Assembly (NCBI RefSeq): GCF_002916655.1
Contig: NZ_PPSM01000088.1
Coordinates: 55,351 to 119,350 of the forward strand
DNA length: 64,000 bases
Direction of reading: 5' to 3'
DNA from: Novosphingobium sp. HII-3
Lineage (GTDB): Bacteria; Pseudomonadota; Alphaproteobacteria; Sphingomonadales; Sphingomonadaceae
The position numbers and the translations under genes are program-made. The notes beneath the pieces were generated by a model. The model saw only the letters and a program-made list of their open reading frames with translations. It did no database searches and was not told the origin of the DNA. This document shows positions 18,899 through 27,731 of this stretch, piece after piece (the stretch's first letter is position 1; every line of letters begins with the position of its first letter).

Positions 18899-20218
18899 AT
18901 GATAGACTTTTCCATAGAACCTGAATTCCAAGCCAAGCTCGATTGGATGGAGACATTCGTCCGCGAGGAATGCGAGACGATGGACCTGCTCTGGCCCGGC
19001 AATTCGGTGAACTTCGAAACGCATCGGAGCGACGCAAGACGGCACCTGAAACCGCTTCAGGAGCAAGTGAAGGCCAGGGGGCTTTGGGCCTGCCATCTGG
19101 GTCCCAACCTCGGCGGGCCGGGCTACGGCCAGGTCAAGCTGGCCCTGATGAACGAGATCATTGGCCGCTCCTCCTGGGCTCCTACGGTGTTCGGCACGGC
19201 AGCGCCGGATACCGGTAACGCCGAGATCCTGGCTATGTTTGGAACGGCTGAGCAGAAGGAGAAGTACCTTCAGCCGCTCATGGACGGCGATATCGTCTCC
19301 TGCTTCTCGATGACCGAGCCGCAGGGCGGTGCTGATCCAGGTGAGTTCACCTGCCGCGCGACAAGGGTGACGAACGACAGCGGCGAGGAGGAATGGGAGA
19401 TTGAAGGCGAGAAGTGGTTCTCGTCCAACGCGAAGCTCGCGACTTTTCTGCTGGTGATGGCGGTCACCGATCCGGCCGCGCCTCTTACAGAGCGGATGAG
19501 CATGTTCATCGTGCCGGCCGACACGCCCGGCATCAGGATCCTGCGCAACGTGGCGATTGTCGGAGACACAGACCCGGAAGAAGGGCACCACGCCCATATC
19601 CACTACGACAAGGTGCGCATCCCTGCCGATCATATGCTGGGGGAGTTTGGAGGCGGCTTCAAGGTTGCGCAGGCGCGCCTCGGCGGCGGGCGCATCCACC
19701 ACGCCATGCGCACTGTCGGGAAGTGCCAGCGTGCCCTCGAGATGATGCTGGAACGCGCCGTGTCGCGCAGGACGCGCGGGAAACTCCTGGGTGATCACCA
19801 GATGGTCCAGTCCAAGATTGCCGATTCAATCCTTGAGATCGAGCAGTTCCGCCTGCTGGTCCTCAAAACGGCGTGGATCATCGACGAGGTTGAAGCGGGC
19901 AGGATGCCGCACGGCTCGGCGCGCAAATGGATCGGCATGTGCAAGATCGGCCTCGTCAAGCTGTACCACGACGTGGTTGGCCGCTCGCTCGAGCTTCATG
20001 GATCGCTCGGCATCTCGCTCGATATGCCGCTGGCACACTGGTACGCCGGGCACTGGTCACTGGCCTTTGCCGATGGCCCGACGGACGTCCACAAGTCGCA
20101 GCTCGCGCGGGCCTATATGAAGACCACGACGCCTGCCGACGGGCTATTCCCGACCGAGTATATCCCCACGCGTACGGCCGAGGCCTTGAGGCGATATCCG
20201 AATGCAAGGGAGGCCTGA
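18899..20218 (+). CDS. acyl-CoA dehydrogenase (ACAD10/11-like)
   Basis: This 439-residue FAD-dependent acyl-CoA dehydrogenase shows the FAD-loop motif CFSMTEPQGGADP near residue 138 and the second signature GKWFSSNAK-like EGEKWFSSNAKLATF near 178. The C-terminal helical domain includes LHGSLGISLDMPLAHWYAGHWSLAFADGPTDVH. The frame is open further upstream into the kinase gene, but the ATG at 18899 has GAGAGG five bases before it and gives the family start. It would oxidise an acyl-CoA, or process the phosphorylated 4-hydroxyacyl-CoA made by its neighbour. Confidence 0.9.
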   Translation: MIDFSIEPEFQAKLDWMETFVREECETMDLLWPGNSVNFETHRSDARRHLKPLQEQVKARGLWACHLGPNLGGPGYGQVKLALMNEIIGRSSWAPTVFGTAAPDTGNAEILAMFGTAEQKEKYLQPLMDGDIVSCFSMTEPQGGADPGEFTCRATRVTNDSGEEEWEIEGEKWFSSNAKLATFLLVMAVTDPAAPLTERMSMFIVPADTPGIRILRNVAIVGDTDPEEGHHAHIHYDKVRIPADHMLGEFGGGFKVAQARLGGGRIHHAMRTVGKCQRALEMMLERAVSRRTRGKLLGDHQMVQSKIADSILEIEQFRLLVLKTAWIIDEVEAGRMPHGSARKWIGMCKIGLVKLYHDVVGRSLELHGSLGISLDMPLAHWYAGHWSLAFADGPTDVHKSQLARAYMKTTTPADGLFPTEYIPTRTAEALRRYPNAREA

Positions 20219-20219
20219 A

Positions 20220-20975
20220 GTGGACCCACTGTTCGACTTTACGGGCAAGGTCGCTCTCGTGACGGGCGGTTCCCGCGGACTCGGCTACCAGATGGTGCGG
20301 GCTTTCGCGGAACGCGGCGCTGACGTTATCGTCGCAAGCCGAAAGCTGGATGCCTGCGAAGCGGTGTGCGAGGAGATGCGCGCGCTGGGATGCAAAGCTC
20401 TGGCGATCAGCGCCCATGTCGGCCGCTGGGAGGACTGCGAACGTCTTGTCGAAGAGGCGTGTTCGCGGTTCGGCATGATCGATATTCTCGTGAACAATGC
20501 CGGTATGAGCCCGCGGATGCCCAGCCACGAGGTTTCGGAAAAGCTTTTCGATTCCGTGCTGGGTCTCAACTTCAAGGGGCCGTTCCGGCTATCTTCGCTC
20601 GTGGGCAAGCGGATGTTCGATCGGGCCGAGGCGGGTGGCGCCGGCGGCTGCATCATCAATGTCACTTCCTCCGGTTCGATGATGCCTCTGCCGCAGGTCG
20701 TGCCGTATGGCTCATCCAAGGCCGCCTTGAACGCGATGAGCCGATCGCTGGCTTGGGAGTATGCACCGCATGTGCGCGTCAACACGCTTTCGCCGGGCGC
20801 CTTCCGGACCGATATCGTCGAGGCCTGGCCGGACAAGGGGCAGGGGCCTATCCCGATTCCCCGCGGCCACGCTGCCAACCCCGAAGAAATCATCACGGCA
20901 GCTCTGTTTCTTGCCAGCCCGGCTTCGGTGAACGTGACGGGTTCGCTGGTACGCTGCGATGGCGGCCAACATTAG
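20220..20975 (+). CDS. short-chain dehydrogenase/reductase
   Basis: This 251-residue classical SDR has the cofactor loop TGGSRGLG near residue 14, then NNAG near 91, the catalytic serine in NVTSSGSMMP, and YGSSKAAL with the active-site YxxxK. A GTG start at 20220 is preceded by AGGGAGG six bases upstream and leaves one base after the previous stop, so I prefer it to the ATG at 20202, which overlaps that gene. It probably oxidises a hydroxyacyl intermediate in the same operon. Confidence 0.88.
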   Translation: MDPLFDFTGKVALVTGGSRGLGYQMVRAFAERGADVIVASRKLDACEAVCEEMRALGCKALAISAHVGRWEDCERLVEEACSRFGMIDILVNNAGMSPRMPSHEVSEKLFDSVLGLNFKGPFRLSSLVGKRMFDRAEAGGAGGCIINVTSSGSMMPLPQVVPYGSSKAALNAMSRSLAWEYAPHVRVNTLSPGAFRTDIVEAWPDKGQGPIPIPRGHAANPEEIITAALFLASPASVNVTGSLVRCDGGQH

Positions 20976-20985
20976 GGAGGGTTTC

Positions 20986-21963
20986 ATGCCGTCAGCTGTC
21001 ATTGGGCGTAGCTTCGGGCCGCCCGAGGCCTATGCCCTGGAAGCGTTCGACCCGGGTCCGCCGCAGGAAGGAGAGGTCCGCGTCGCCATCAAGGCCGCAG
21101 GGGTGTCCTACGTCGATGTCCTCACCGCCATGGGCCGGTACCAGTTCAAGCCACCTTTGCCCTTCATCCCGGGCAGCGAGGCGGCGGGCGTGGTGGAAGC
21201 GGTCGGCGCGGGCGTCACTCACCTGAAGGAGGGTGACCGGGTCTTCTGTGGCGGTATCGGCGGGGTCTTTGCGGAAGCGAACCGGTTCAAGGCGGCCGGT
21301 ATGACCAGGGTGCCTGACACCATGAGCTTCGAGGAAGCTGCCGTTTTCGCCGTGAATTATCAGACTGCATGGTACGCCCTGACCGATCGTGGACGAGCGA
21401 AGGCGGGAGAGACCCTGCTTGTGCTGGGCGCGGCCGGTGGGACGGGTTACGCGGCGATACAGGTAGGCCGGCATCTGGGAATGCATGTCATCGCTTCCGC
21501 TTCAACGCCGGAAAAGCGGGCACTCGCCAAAGCGGGAGGCGCTCACGCCACCGTCGTAACGGGGGCGCAGGACTGGCGGGAGCAGGTCGCTGCCGCAAAC
21601 GGCGGCAGGCCGATTGACGTAGTCTTCGACCCGGTCGGAGGCGACGCCACGGAACCTGCTTTCCGCAACCTCGGCTACGACGGCCGGCATCTCGTCATCG
21701 GTTTCACCGCCGGCATCGCGGCTCTCCGTACTAATCTGCCCCTGCTCAAGTCGTCGAGCTTGATCGGAGTGCAGATGCGGGATCATGCACTCAAGCGCCC
21801 TGCCGAAGCAGAGGCCATGCGCCGTGCCGTCATGGAGCTTGCGGCACAAGGCGCATTCTCACCCGCCATAGCAGAGCGGCGTCCGATTTCGGACCATGTT
21901 GCGGCTATGTACGCGGCGTTTTCCGGGAAAGCGGCAGGCCGCGTTGTCCTGACCATGGACTGA
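20986..21963 (+). CDS. NADPH:quinone oxidoreductase-like MDR protein
   Basis: This 325-residue medium-chain dehydrogenase/reductase has no zinc-ligand cysteines. The NADPH motif is LGAAGGTGYAAIQVGRHLG near residue 145, in the usual AxxGxxG form, and the family loop GSEAAGVVEAVGAGV is near 65. The ATG at 20986 has AGGGAGG in front, six bases away; an in-frame ATG at 20959 lies inside the SDR gene. It is last in the marR operon and probably reduces an enone or quinone. Confidence 0.86.
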   Translation: MPSAVIGRSFGPPEAYALEAFDPGPPQEGEVRVAIKAAGVSYVDVLTAMGRYQFKPPLPFIPGSEAAGVVEAVGAGVTHLKEGDRVFCGGIGGVFAEANRFKAAGMTRVPDTMSFEEAAVFAVNYQTAWYALTDRGRAKAGETLLVLGAAGGTGYAAIQVGRHLGMHVIASASTPEKRALAKAGGAHATVVTGAQDWREQVAAANGGRPIDVVFDPVGGDATEPAFRNLGYDGRHLVIGFTAGIAALRTNLPLLKSSSLIGVQMRDHALKRPAEAEAMRRAVMELAAQGAFSPAIAERRPISDHVAAMYAAFSGKAAGRVVLTMD

Positions 21964-22010
21964 ACGAGCTACCCCGCCGCTGGCCCGAAGCGCCCGATGG
22001 CGGGACGGCT

Positions 22011-22316
22011 TCATTGCAAGGCGCGATAGAAATCCAGCTTCATGTCCTCGGCCAGGCAGGAGAGGATCGGTGGAACAAGCCGATCGTGAAAGTCGATATG
22101 CATGTGTTTTTCATAGGCCGCTTCATCGCGGAAGGTGGCGACGATCTGGAACAGGTCCGGATCGGTCTCCGACTGGAACAGCTCGTAGATCAGCGCATCC
22201 GGCTCGTTCTCGAAGACCAGCTCCCTGAGTTCGGATTGCAGAGCGATCATGTCGGCACGTTTTTCAGGACGGGTCCGCAACCGCGCGATGAAGCTTTTGG
22301 CGGCAATGGCCATCAT
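22011..22316 (-). CDS. antibiotic biosynthesis monooxygenase (ABM) domain protein
   Basis: This 101-residue protein has the ferredoxin-like ABM fold (YgiN/quinol-monooxygenase type). The pattern is FIARLRTRPEKRADMIALQSEL, then EPDALIYELFQSETDPDLFQIVATFRDEAAYEKHM. Its start overlaps the end of the other ABM gene by 4 bp (ATGA), so the two are coupled and could form a heterodimer. Members of this fold act as cofactor-free oxygenases on phenols and quinols or as haem-degrading enzymes. The substrate is unknown. Confidence 0.78.
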   Translation of the reverse strand: MMAIAAKSFIARLRTRPEKRADMIALQSELRELVFENEPDALIYELFQSETDPDLFQIVATFRDEAAYEKHMHIDFHDRLVPPILSCLAEDMKLDFYRALQ

Positions 22317-22615
22317 GCCCTCCCGTGCGGGGCAAGATCGAACAGCATCTCGCGCTCGTACGTGCCTTCCATGCAGGCGACGATCTGTTCTATCAGGGGC
22401 TTGTTGTGGTCGTAGGCCATGTGCGCCTGGTCGGCAGCCTCATCCACGAAGCTTTCGTGAACGGCGTACATGCCCGGATCGGCCAAGCGGAAGAACTTGT
22501 AGTGCAAAGTTCCCGGCTCCCGTGCCGAAAGCTCCTCCATTTGCCGTGCAAGGGCAATGAAGTCATTCTCCCGGTCATCGCGAACGCGGAAGCGAGACAG
22601 GAAACTGAAAGCCAT
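22313..22615 (-). CDS. antibiotic biosynthesis monooxygenase (ABM) domain protein
   Basis: This 100-residue ABM-fold protein reads FLSRFRVRDDRENDFIALARQMEEL, then EPGTLHYKFFRLADPGMYAVHESFVDEAADQAHM. It is a clear paralogue of the downstream gene, with the same strand order and segment spacing. The promoter lies in the 288-bp gap shared with the divergent TonB receptor gene, where two copies of the palindromic TetR-type site occur. That shared gap suggests co-regulation with uptake. Confidence 0.78.
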   Translation of the reverse strand: MAFSFLSRFRVRDDRENDFIALARQMEELSAREPGTLHYKFFRLADPGMYAVHESFVDEAADQAHMAYDHNKPLIEQIVACMEGTYEREMLFDLAPHGRA

Positions 22616-22720
22616 GTGTGGCCTCTCCTCTCAGGGGCGAGCACAAGGCCCGCAGCGTCTCTCCGATGCCGCGCCTTTTTCTGACGCGTACCGGCGGGAG
22701 CATAGGCGATGCGGCTAGGA

Positions 22721-22738
22721 AAACAATCACGAATGTTT
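22721..22738. promoter_or_regulatory. TetR-type operator site 1
   Basis: AAACAATC-AC-GAATGTTT forms an 8-2-8 palindrome with one mismatch between the arms. It is 106 bp upstream of the ABM pair and about 165 bp upstream of the TonB receptor gene. It is one of eight similar sites in the window. Confidence 0.6.
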
Positions 22739-22816
22739 GGTATTTGCTTGTTCTTTCGAGCAGCCGAAGTGCATCTGCATCGCCCGCGGATACATCTACA
22801 GGGGAATGGCACAAAA

Positions 22817-22834
22817 AAACATACATGAATGATT
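22817..22834. promoter_or_regulatory. TetR-type operator site 2
   Basis: AAACATAC-AT-GAATGATT matches AAACAnTC-nn-GAnTGTTT at 12 of 14 fixed positions. It lies 70 bp before the TonB receptor start and 96 bp from site 1, centre to centre. Confidence 0.55.
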
Positions 22835-22903
22835 GCCAAACGCCGTCAGCGTGATACTTCTTGGTGGAACCCGCAAAAAATGGCGGGGCACTAGGAGAGA
22901 GGC

Positions 22904-25381
22904 ATGATCACCAGGCAGCTTTACTGCTCGTCTTGCGCGTTTGCCCTTGTCGCCGGACTTGCAGGCACTTCCGCGTTCGCACAGGCTACAGCCACGGCGG
23001 ACGCGGCGTCACAGTCCAGCACGCAAACCAGCCCCGGATTGGCAGAGATCGTCGTGACCGCGACCCGGCGCGCCACTGACCTTCAATCCACCCCCGTCTC
23101 CGTTTCAGCAGTAGACAGTACGCTGATCGCGCAGGCAGCACCGCGCGACCTTGGCGACTTGGCGGCGTTCGTGCCCAATTTTTCTGCCGCGACCATCGCG
23201 AACTTCAACGCGGCGAGTTTCGCTATGCGCGGGGTCGGCCAGACCTCGATCATCGTGTACTTCGAACCGCCGGTGGCGGTGCTGGTCGATGACTTCGTCG
23301 TGCCCTCCGTGCAGACACAGTTGCTGGATCCCTTTGACATCGCGCAGGTCGAAGTCCTTCGCGGCCCGCAGGGAACGCTGTTTGGCAAGAACACCACCGG
23401 CGGTGTAGTGACGGTACGTACCAAGCGGCCGCAACTGGAATATGTGGGCGTAGATGCCCGTGCCGAATTCGGGGATTTCGGTCAGCGTAAGGTACAGGCT
23501 GCGATGAACGTGCCCATCGGGGACATCGCGGCCCTGCGGATCGTCGGTGGCTACGAGAAATCCGACGGTTACTACGAGAACGGTGCCTGCTACGGACCCG
23601 TAGCCGGCTTCGTGCCCAACAAGTTCCAGGGCGCGCAGGGGTGCCTTGGCGGCGAGACTCTTGGCGGGAAGGACGTCTGGCAGGCACGCGCCAAGTTACT
23701 GGTGGAGCCGTCGCCGGACTTCAGCGCGCTTTTCCAGTATGAATGGATCCGCGACCGCTCGGACTCGGTGCCCTCGGTCAACGAGAACTATCTCTATACG
23801 GGCACCAATCCGTTCCTGACCGATCTTCTGGGGCTGACCGATCCCGATGCACAAGGTACGGATCCGCTCAAGCGGGCGGGGTACACCGGGCGCCACGACG
23901 GCCTGATGTACATGGACAAAGGGCAGCGGATTTCAGTTGACGGCTTCTACGCGAACCTCGAATACAACACCGATGTGGGCACCATCACATCGGTGTCCGG
24001 GTATCGGTCTCAATGGTCCCGCCTTCCCAATTCCTACGCCGGCGCCACAGCGATTGCACCGGATGGTCAATACCTTTCTTTCTTCGATGCCACGCGCGAC
24101 GATAACCGGAAGACCTGGCAACAGGAACTACGCTTCGCATCCGATCTGGAGGGGCCGTTCAACTTCGTCGCGGGTGGCTTCTATCAGCGCGACAAGATCG
24201 ACTTCTGCGTGGCGCAACTGCTGGGCTTCCTTGACCTGACGGCGGGTCCCCTTCCGTTCGGCAACAACAACGACGCTCCCTATCTCCTGTGCAACGCGCA
24301 GCGGGCCAAGTCGCGTGCACTGTTCCTGGAAGGCACGCTGAAGCTGGGCGAAAAGCTGACGATAACGGCGGGCGGGCGCTACACCTGGGACGACAAGACC
24401 TGGCTGGGCCGGCAGCAAACGTACATTCCGGCGCTGAATGGCGGTTTCGACCCCAGCATCGTCATCGATGAAGCGCTGGACGCAAGCGTCTACAACTTCC
24501 CAGCGGGCGTGGTCACCGTGAAGGACAAGTGGCGTGAGCCGACCTATCGGGCCAGCATCAGCTATCAGGCAACGGATGATCTCTTCATCTTCGGCGGCTA
24601 TTCAAGGGGTTACAAGGGCGGCGGCTTCAACGATCAGATCGGCGGGTTTGCCGCTTTCGGAAGCGACCTCGACGCGTTTCGGCAAGCTGCCCGCGCGACG
24701 AGCCCGGAAACCGCCGACAGTTTTGAGGCGGGCATCAAGTCCCAGTTCCTCGACAACCGGGTCCGCTTCAATCTCACCGGTTTCTACGTAAAGTACAAGG
24801 ATCTCCAGAAGCAGCTTAACGTTCCGATCCAGGTGAATGGGCAGCCGAACCAAGTGACGCTGTTCGTCAACGCCGCCAGCGCCACCGTCAAGGGCATCGA
24901 GGCAGAGCTCTCCGCCACTCCGATCGAAGGACTGACCCTGCGGGGCGTGCTTGGTTATCAGGACGGCAAATACAACAGCTACACCGCGGAGAACGCAGGG
25001 TACGATCTTGCGTCCGCGCCGCTGGACCGGGCGCCCAAATGGCAGTGGACCATCGACGGCGCCTACTCGCTTCCGCTTGGCAGTGATCACAAGATCACGC
25101 TCAACGGCAACGTGGCTTATACCGGACGCAACCTCAACACGCAGGCCATCGATGACCCGCTCGGCAATACCTTCCTCAACGCTCGGACGCTGGTGAACGC
25201 ATCGCTCACGCTCGCGCAGGCTGATGAGCGCTATTACGTGCGCGTGATCGGCAGGAACCTGACTGACGAGCGTTATCGGGTCGGCATCCAGAACGTCGCC
25301 GGGCTCTGGCTCAATTCGCAGTACGGGCCGCCTCGCTATTTCGGCGTCGAACTTGGCGTCTCTTTCGGTGACCATCTTTGA
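22904..25381 (+). CDS. TonB-dependent outer-membrane receptor
   Basis: This 825-residue receptor has a signal peptide (LVAGLAGTSAFAQA, cleavage near 28). The TonB box region is LAEIVVTATRR near 46-56, and the plug domain includes the motif IEVLRGPQG-like VEVLRGPQGTLFGKNTTGGVV near 150-170. The rest is a 22-strand barrel ending GVELGVSFGDHL. Sphingomonads use this class to import hydrophobic aromatics, steroids and plant compounds. It is probably cotranscribed with the PQQ dehydrogenase gene 53 bp downstream. A GGAGAG ribosome-binding site precedes the start. Confidence 0.93.
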   Translation: MITRQLYCSSCAFALVAGLAGTSAFAQATATADAASQSSTQTSPGLAEIVVTATRRATDLQSTPVSVSAVDSTLIAQAAPRDLGDLAAFVPNFSAATIANFNAASFAMRGVGQTSIIVYFEPPVAVLVDDFVVPSVQTQLLDPFDIAQVEVLRGPQGTLFGKNTTGGVVTVRTKRPQLEYVGVDARAEFGDFGQRKVQAAMNVPIGDIAALRIVGGYEKSDGYYENGACYGPVAGFVPNKFQGAQGCLGGETLGGKDVWQARAKLLVEPSPDFSALFQYEWIRDRSDSVPSVNENYLYTGTNPFLTDLLGLTDPDAQGTDPLKRAGYTGRHDGLMYMDKGQRISVDGFYANLEYNTDVGTITSVSGYRSQWSRLPNSYAGATAIAPDGQYLSFFDATRDDNRKTWQQELRFASDLEGPFNFVAGGFYQRDKIDFCVAQLLGFLDLTAGPLPFGNNNDAPYLLCNAQRAKSRALFLEGTLKLGEKLTITAGGRYTWDDKTWLGRQQTYIPALNGGFDPSIVIDEALDASVYNFPAGVVTVKDKWREPTYRASISYQATDDLFIFGGYSRGYKGGGFNDQIGGFAAFGSDLDAFRQAARATSPETADSFEAGIKSQFLDNRVRFNLTGFYVKYKDLQKQLNVPIQVNGQPNQVTLFVNAASATVKGIEAELSATPIEGLTLRGVLGYQDGKYNSYTAENAGYDLASAPLDRAPKWQWTIDGAYSLPLGSDHKITLNGNVAYTGRNLNTQAIDDPLGNTFLNARTLVNASLTLAQADERYYVRVIGRNLTDERYRVGIQNVAGLWLNSQYGPPRYFGVELGVSFGDHL

Positions 25382-25434
25382 ATACCGGCAGGGCAAGAAG
25401 ATCCGGTCCGTCCCCGCGAATGAAAGGAGTGTCG

Positions 25435-27579
25435 GTGAGGAGTGTTCGTAATGTGCGAAGCCACGCCCTTGTGATCGGAGTCGCATGGTCGCTTGCAGCA
25501 TGCGGATCCGAAAGCCGCATCACAGAGGAGAAAGGGGCCACCACCGCAACCTGGGAGCGACAACTCGACGACGCCAGCGACGGGGAAGACTGGCCGGCCT
25601 TCGGTCGCACCTATGGCGAGCAGCACTATAGCCCTCTGGAGGACATCAACACCGGCAACGTCGCGGATCTGGGCCTTGTCTGGGCGGTGGACCTGCCCCC
25701 GGGCAACCCGGCTACCGGCCCCATTGAAGTCGGCGGCACCGTATACCTGGCGGCCGGCTACTCCGTCGTGCGAGCCATTGACGCGGTATCCGGGAAGGTA
25801 AAGTGGGAATACGATCCCAAAGCGCCGGAGGCTTCCGGCGTGCGGCTTCGGCAGGGATGGGGCAGCCGCGGCATCGCCTACTGGAACGGGAAGGTCATCA
25901 CGGCCACTCAGGACGGCCGCCTCATTGCCCTTGACGAGAGGAGCGGCAAACCCGTTTGGACGGTCCAGACGCTGGAGGAGGGGGCGCCGATGTTCATCTC
26001 CGGCCCACCGCGCGTATTCGACGGAAAAGTGATCATCGGAAACGCAGGCTCTGACGAGAGCGCTGTGCGTGGCTTCGTGACCGCTTTCGATGCAGACAGC
26101 GGAAGGCAGCTGTGGAAATTCTTCACGGTTCCCGGCAACCCGGCAGACGGCTTTGAGGACGAAGATCAGGAAATGGCCGCCGGGACCTGGAGTGGTGAAT
26201 GGTGGAAGTATGGGGGCGGCGGTTCTGTGTGGAACGCCATCACCTACGACAAGGCCAATAACCAGATTCTGCTGGGCACCGGGAACGGAGCGCCATGGAA
26301 CCACAAGATCCGCTCGCTCGGCAAGGGTGACAACCTCTTCGTCTGCTCTATCGTGGCTCTGGATGCGCAGACGGGCAAGTACAAGTGGCATTACCAGATC
26401 AATCCCGGCGAAAGTTGGGACTTTAATGCCGCCATGGATATGCAGCTTGCCGACCTGACGATTGGGGGCGTCCGGCGCCAGGTGGTCATGACGGCTCCCA
26501 AGAACGGCTTCTACTACGTCATTGACCGGAAGGACGGCAGGCTCATATCGGCAGAGCCCTTCGTAGACGTCACCTGGGCGAAGAAGATCGATTTGGCGAC
26601 GGGACGACCGGTCGAAAATCCCGGGATACGCTATGAAACCGGAAGGGCTACGTTCCGGCCGACACCGCTTGGAGCGCATAGCTGGATGCCGATGGCATAC
26701 AGCCCCAGGACAAAGCTGACGTACATCCCTGCGATCGACCTTCAGGTCCATTTCGACGATACCGGCATCACCCGGGAGAACTTCAAGTTCGCCGAAGGGA
26801 TGGCGTTGTCGCCGGGGGTCGGCTACGCGATTGATGCGGGGGGCAAGGATGTGACAGGCTGGCTCATCGCCTGGGATCCGGTGGCGCAGAAGGCCCGTTG
26901 GAGGCTGCCGATGCCAACCCATGGCAACGGCGGGATCATGGCCACTGGCGGCAACCTCGTGTTCCAGGGCCGGCCGGATGGCGGCTTTTCTGCATACGAT
27001 GCCGGCACGGGCAAGCGATTGTGGAATTTCGACGCGCGGGCAGGGGTCGTGGCGCCTCCGATCACCTATCGGGCGAATGGCCGGCAGTACGTGACGGTGA
27101 TCGCGGGTATCGGTACAAGCGTGGGCCTGTTCGGCCCCATGTTTGCGCAGTACAATATCGACTATCGGACTCAAGCGCGGCGGGTCCTCACATTCGCCAT
27201 CGGCGGCAAGCAGCAATTGCCGCCGCGCGTGCCCTACAAGGCTGTCGCCTTCGACGATCCGGGTTTCAAGCCAGACGCTCCCAAGGCTGCAAGGGGCGAG
27301 GGCATTTTCGGCGGGCGTTGCGCGGTGTGCCACGGCACGGCGGTGATTGCAGGCGGAACGGCGCCCGATCTTCGGGTCTCTCCCATTCCTGCGGACCCGA
27401 CCGCATTTGCCGAGGTCGTGCGCAACGGCGCGCTGGTACCGGCGGGAATGCCCAAGTTTGGTGAGTTCACGCCCGACCAGCTTGAGGCCCTGCGCCACTA
27501 TATCCGCACGCGTGCCAATGCGCTGCGCAGCGGACGCGGGGAGGAGGATACAGGGTCCGCGCACAAGACCGGCGAGTGA
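25435..27579 (+). CDS. PQQ-dependent quinohaemoprotein alcohol dehydrogenase
   Basis: This protein of about 714 residues oxidises alcohols in the periplasm with PQQ and passes electrons to a C-terminal haem c. A lipoprotein signal ends in SLAAC (cysteine near 23). The eight-bladed PQQ propeller follows, with GTGNGAPWN and the catalytic aspartate region ESWDFNAA. The haem motif CAVCH is near 629-633. The adjacent cysteine pair usual in type I/II enzymes before GVALxxGKV is absent (QGWGSRGIAYWNGKV). The residue two after the catalytic aspartate is Asn, not the Asp of lanthanide enzymes. The GTG at 25435 has AAAGGAG five bases upstream; an ATG at 25420 is the alternative. Confidence 0.88.
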   Translation: MRSVRNVRSHALVIGVAWSLAACGSESRITEEKGATTATWERQLDDASDGEDWPAFGRTYGEQHYSPLEDINTGNVADLGLVWAVDLPPGNPATGPIEVGGTVYLAAGYSVVRAIDAVSGKVKWEYDPKAPEASGVRLRQGWGSRGIAYWNGKVITATQDGRLIALDERSGKPVWTVQTLEEGAPMFISGPPRVFDGKVIIGNAGSDESAVRGFVTAFDADSGRQLWKFFTVPGNPADGFEDEDQEMAAGTWSGEWWKYGGGGSVWNAITYDKANNQILLGTGNGAPWNHKIRSLGKGDNLFVCSIVALDAQTGKYKWHYQINPGESWDFNAAMDMQLADLTIGGVRRQVVMTAPKNGFYYVIDRKDGRLISAEPFVDVTWAKKIDLATGRPVENPGIRYETGRATFRPTPLGAHSWMPMAYSPRTKLTYIPAIDLQVHFDDTGITRENFKFAEGMALSPGVGYAIDAGGKDVTGWLIAWDPVAQKARWRLPMPTHGNGGIMATGGNLVFQGRPDGGFSAYDAGTGKRLWNFDARAGVVAPPITYRANGRQYVTVIAGIGTSVGLFGPMFAQYNIDYRTQARRVLTFAIGGKQQLPPRVPYKAVAFDDPGFKPDAPKAARGEGIFGGRCAVCHGTAVIAGGTAPDLRVSPIPADPTAFAEVVRNGALVPAGMPKFGEFTPDQLEALRHYIRTRANALRSGRGEEDTGSAHKTGE

Positions 27580-27639
27580 GCCTTTGATCGCCCCGCAGTT
27601 CACGCTGCGGAGTCGGGAAAACGGCCCTCCCGTCTTGAG

Positions 27640-27657
27640 AAACAGTCATGACTGTTT
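27640..27657. promoter_or_regulatory. TetR-type operator site 3 (perfect palindrome)
   Basis: AAACAGTCATGACTGTTT is an 18-bp perfect palindrome 75 bp upstream of the Rieske oxygenase start. It is the cleanest copy of the eight-site family. Confidence 0.7.
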
Positions 27658-27731
27658 TCTAATCAAAGCTCACCCGCAAAAGCGAGTCGTGCAAGAAGCG
27701 GCCGCCGGGTTGATCCCGAGGAGAGGGAACC

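Noticed and set aside
24602..25501. 299-codon minus-strand frame across the end of the TonB receptor
   Set aside because: Opposite a clear receptor barrel sequence; no ribosome-binding site or domain seen.
25336..27603. Long 755-codon open frame on the minus strand
   Set aside because: It lies opposite the PQQ dehydrogenase gene, whose motifs are clear. The minus frame has no recognisable domain and arises from high GC codon bias.
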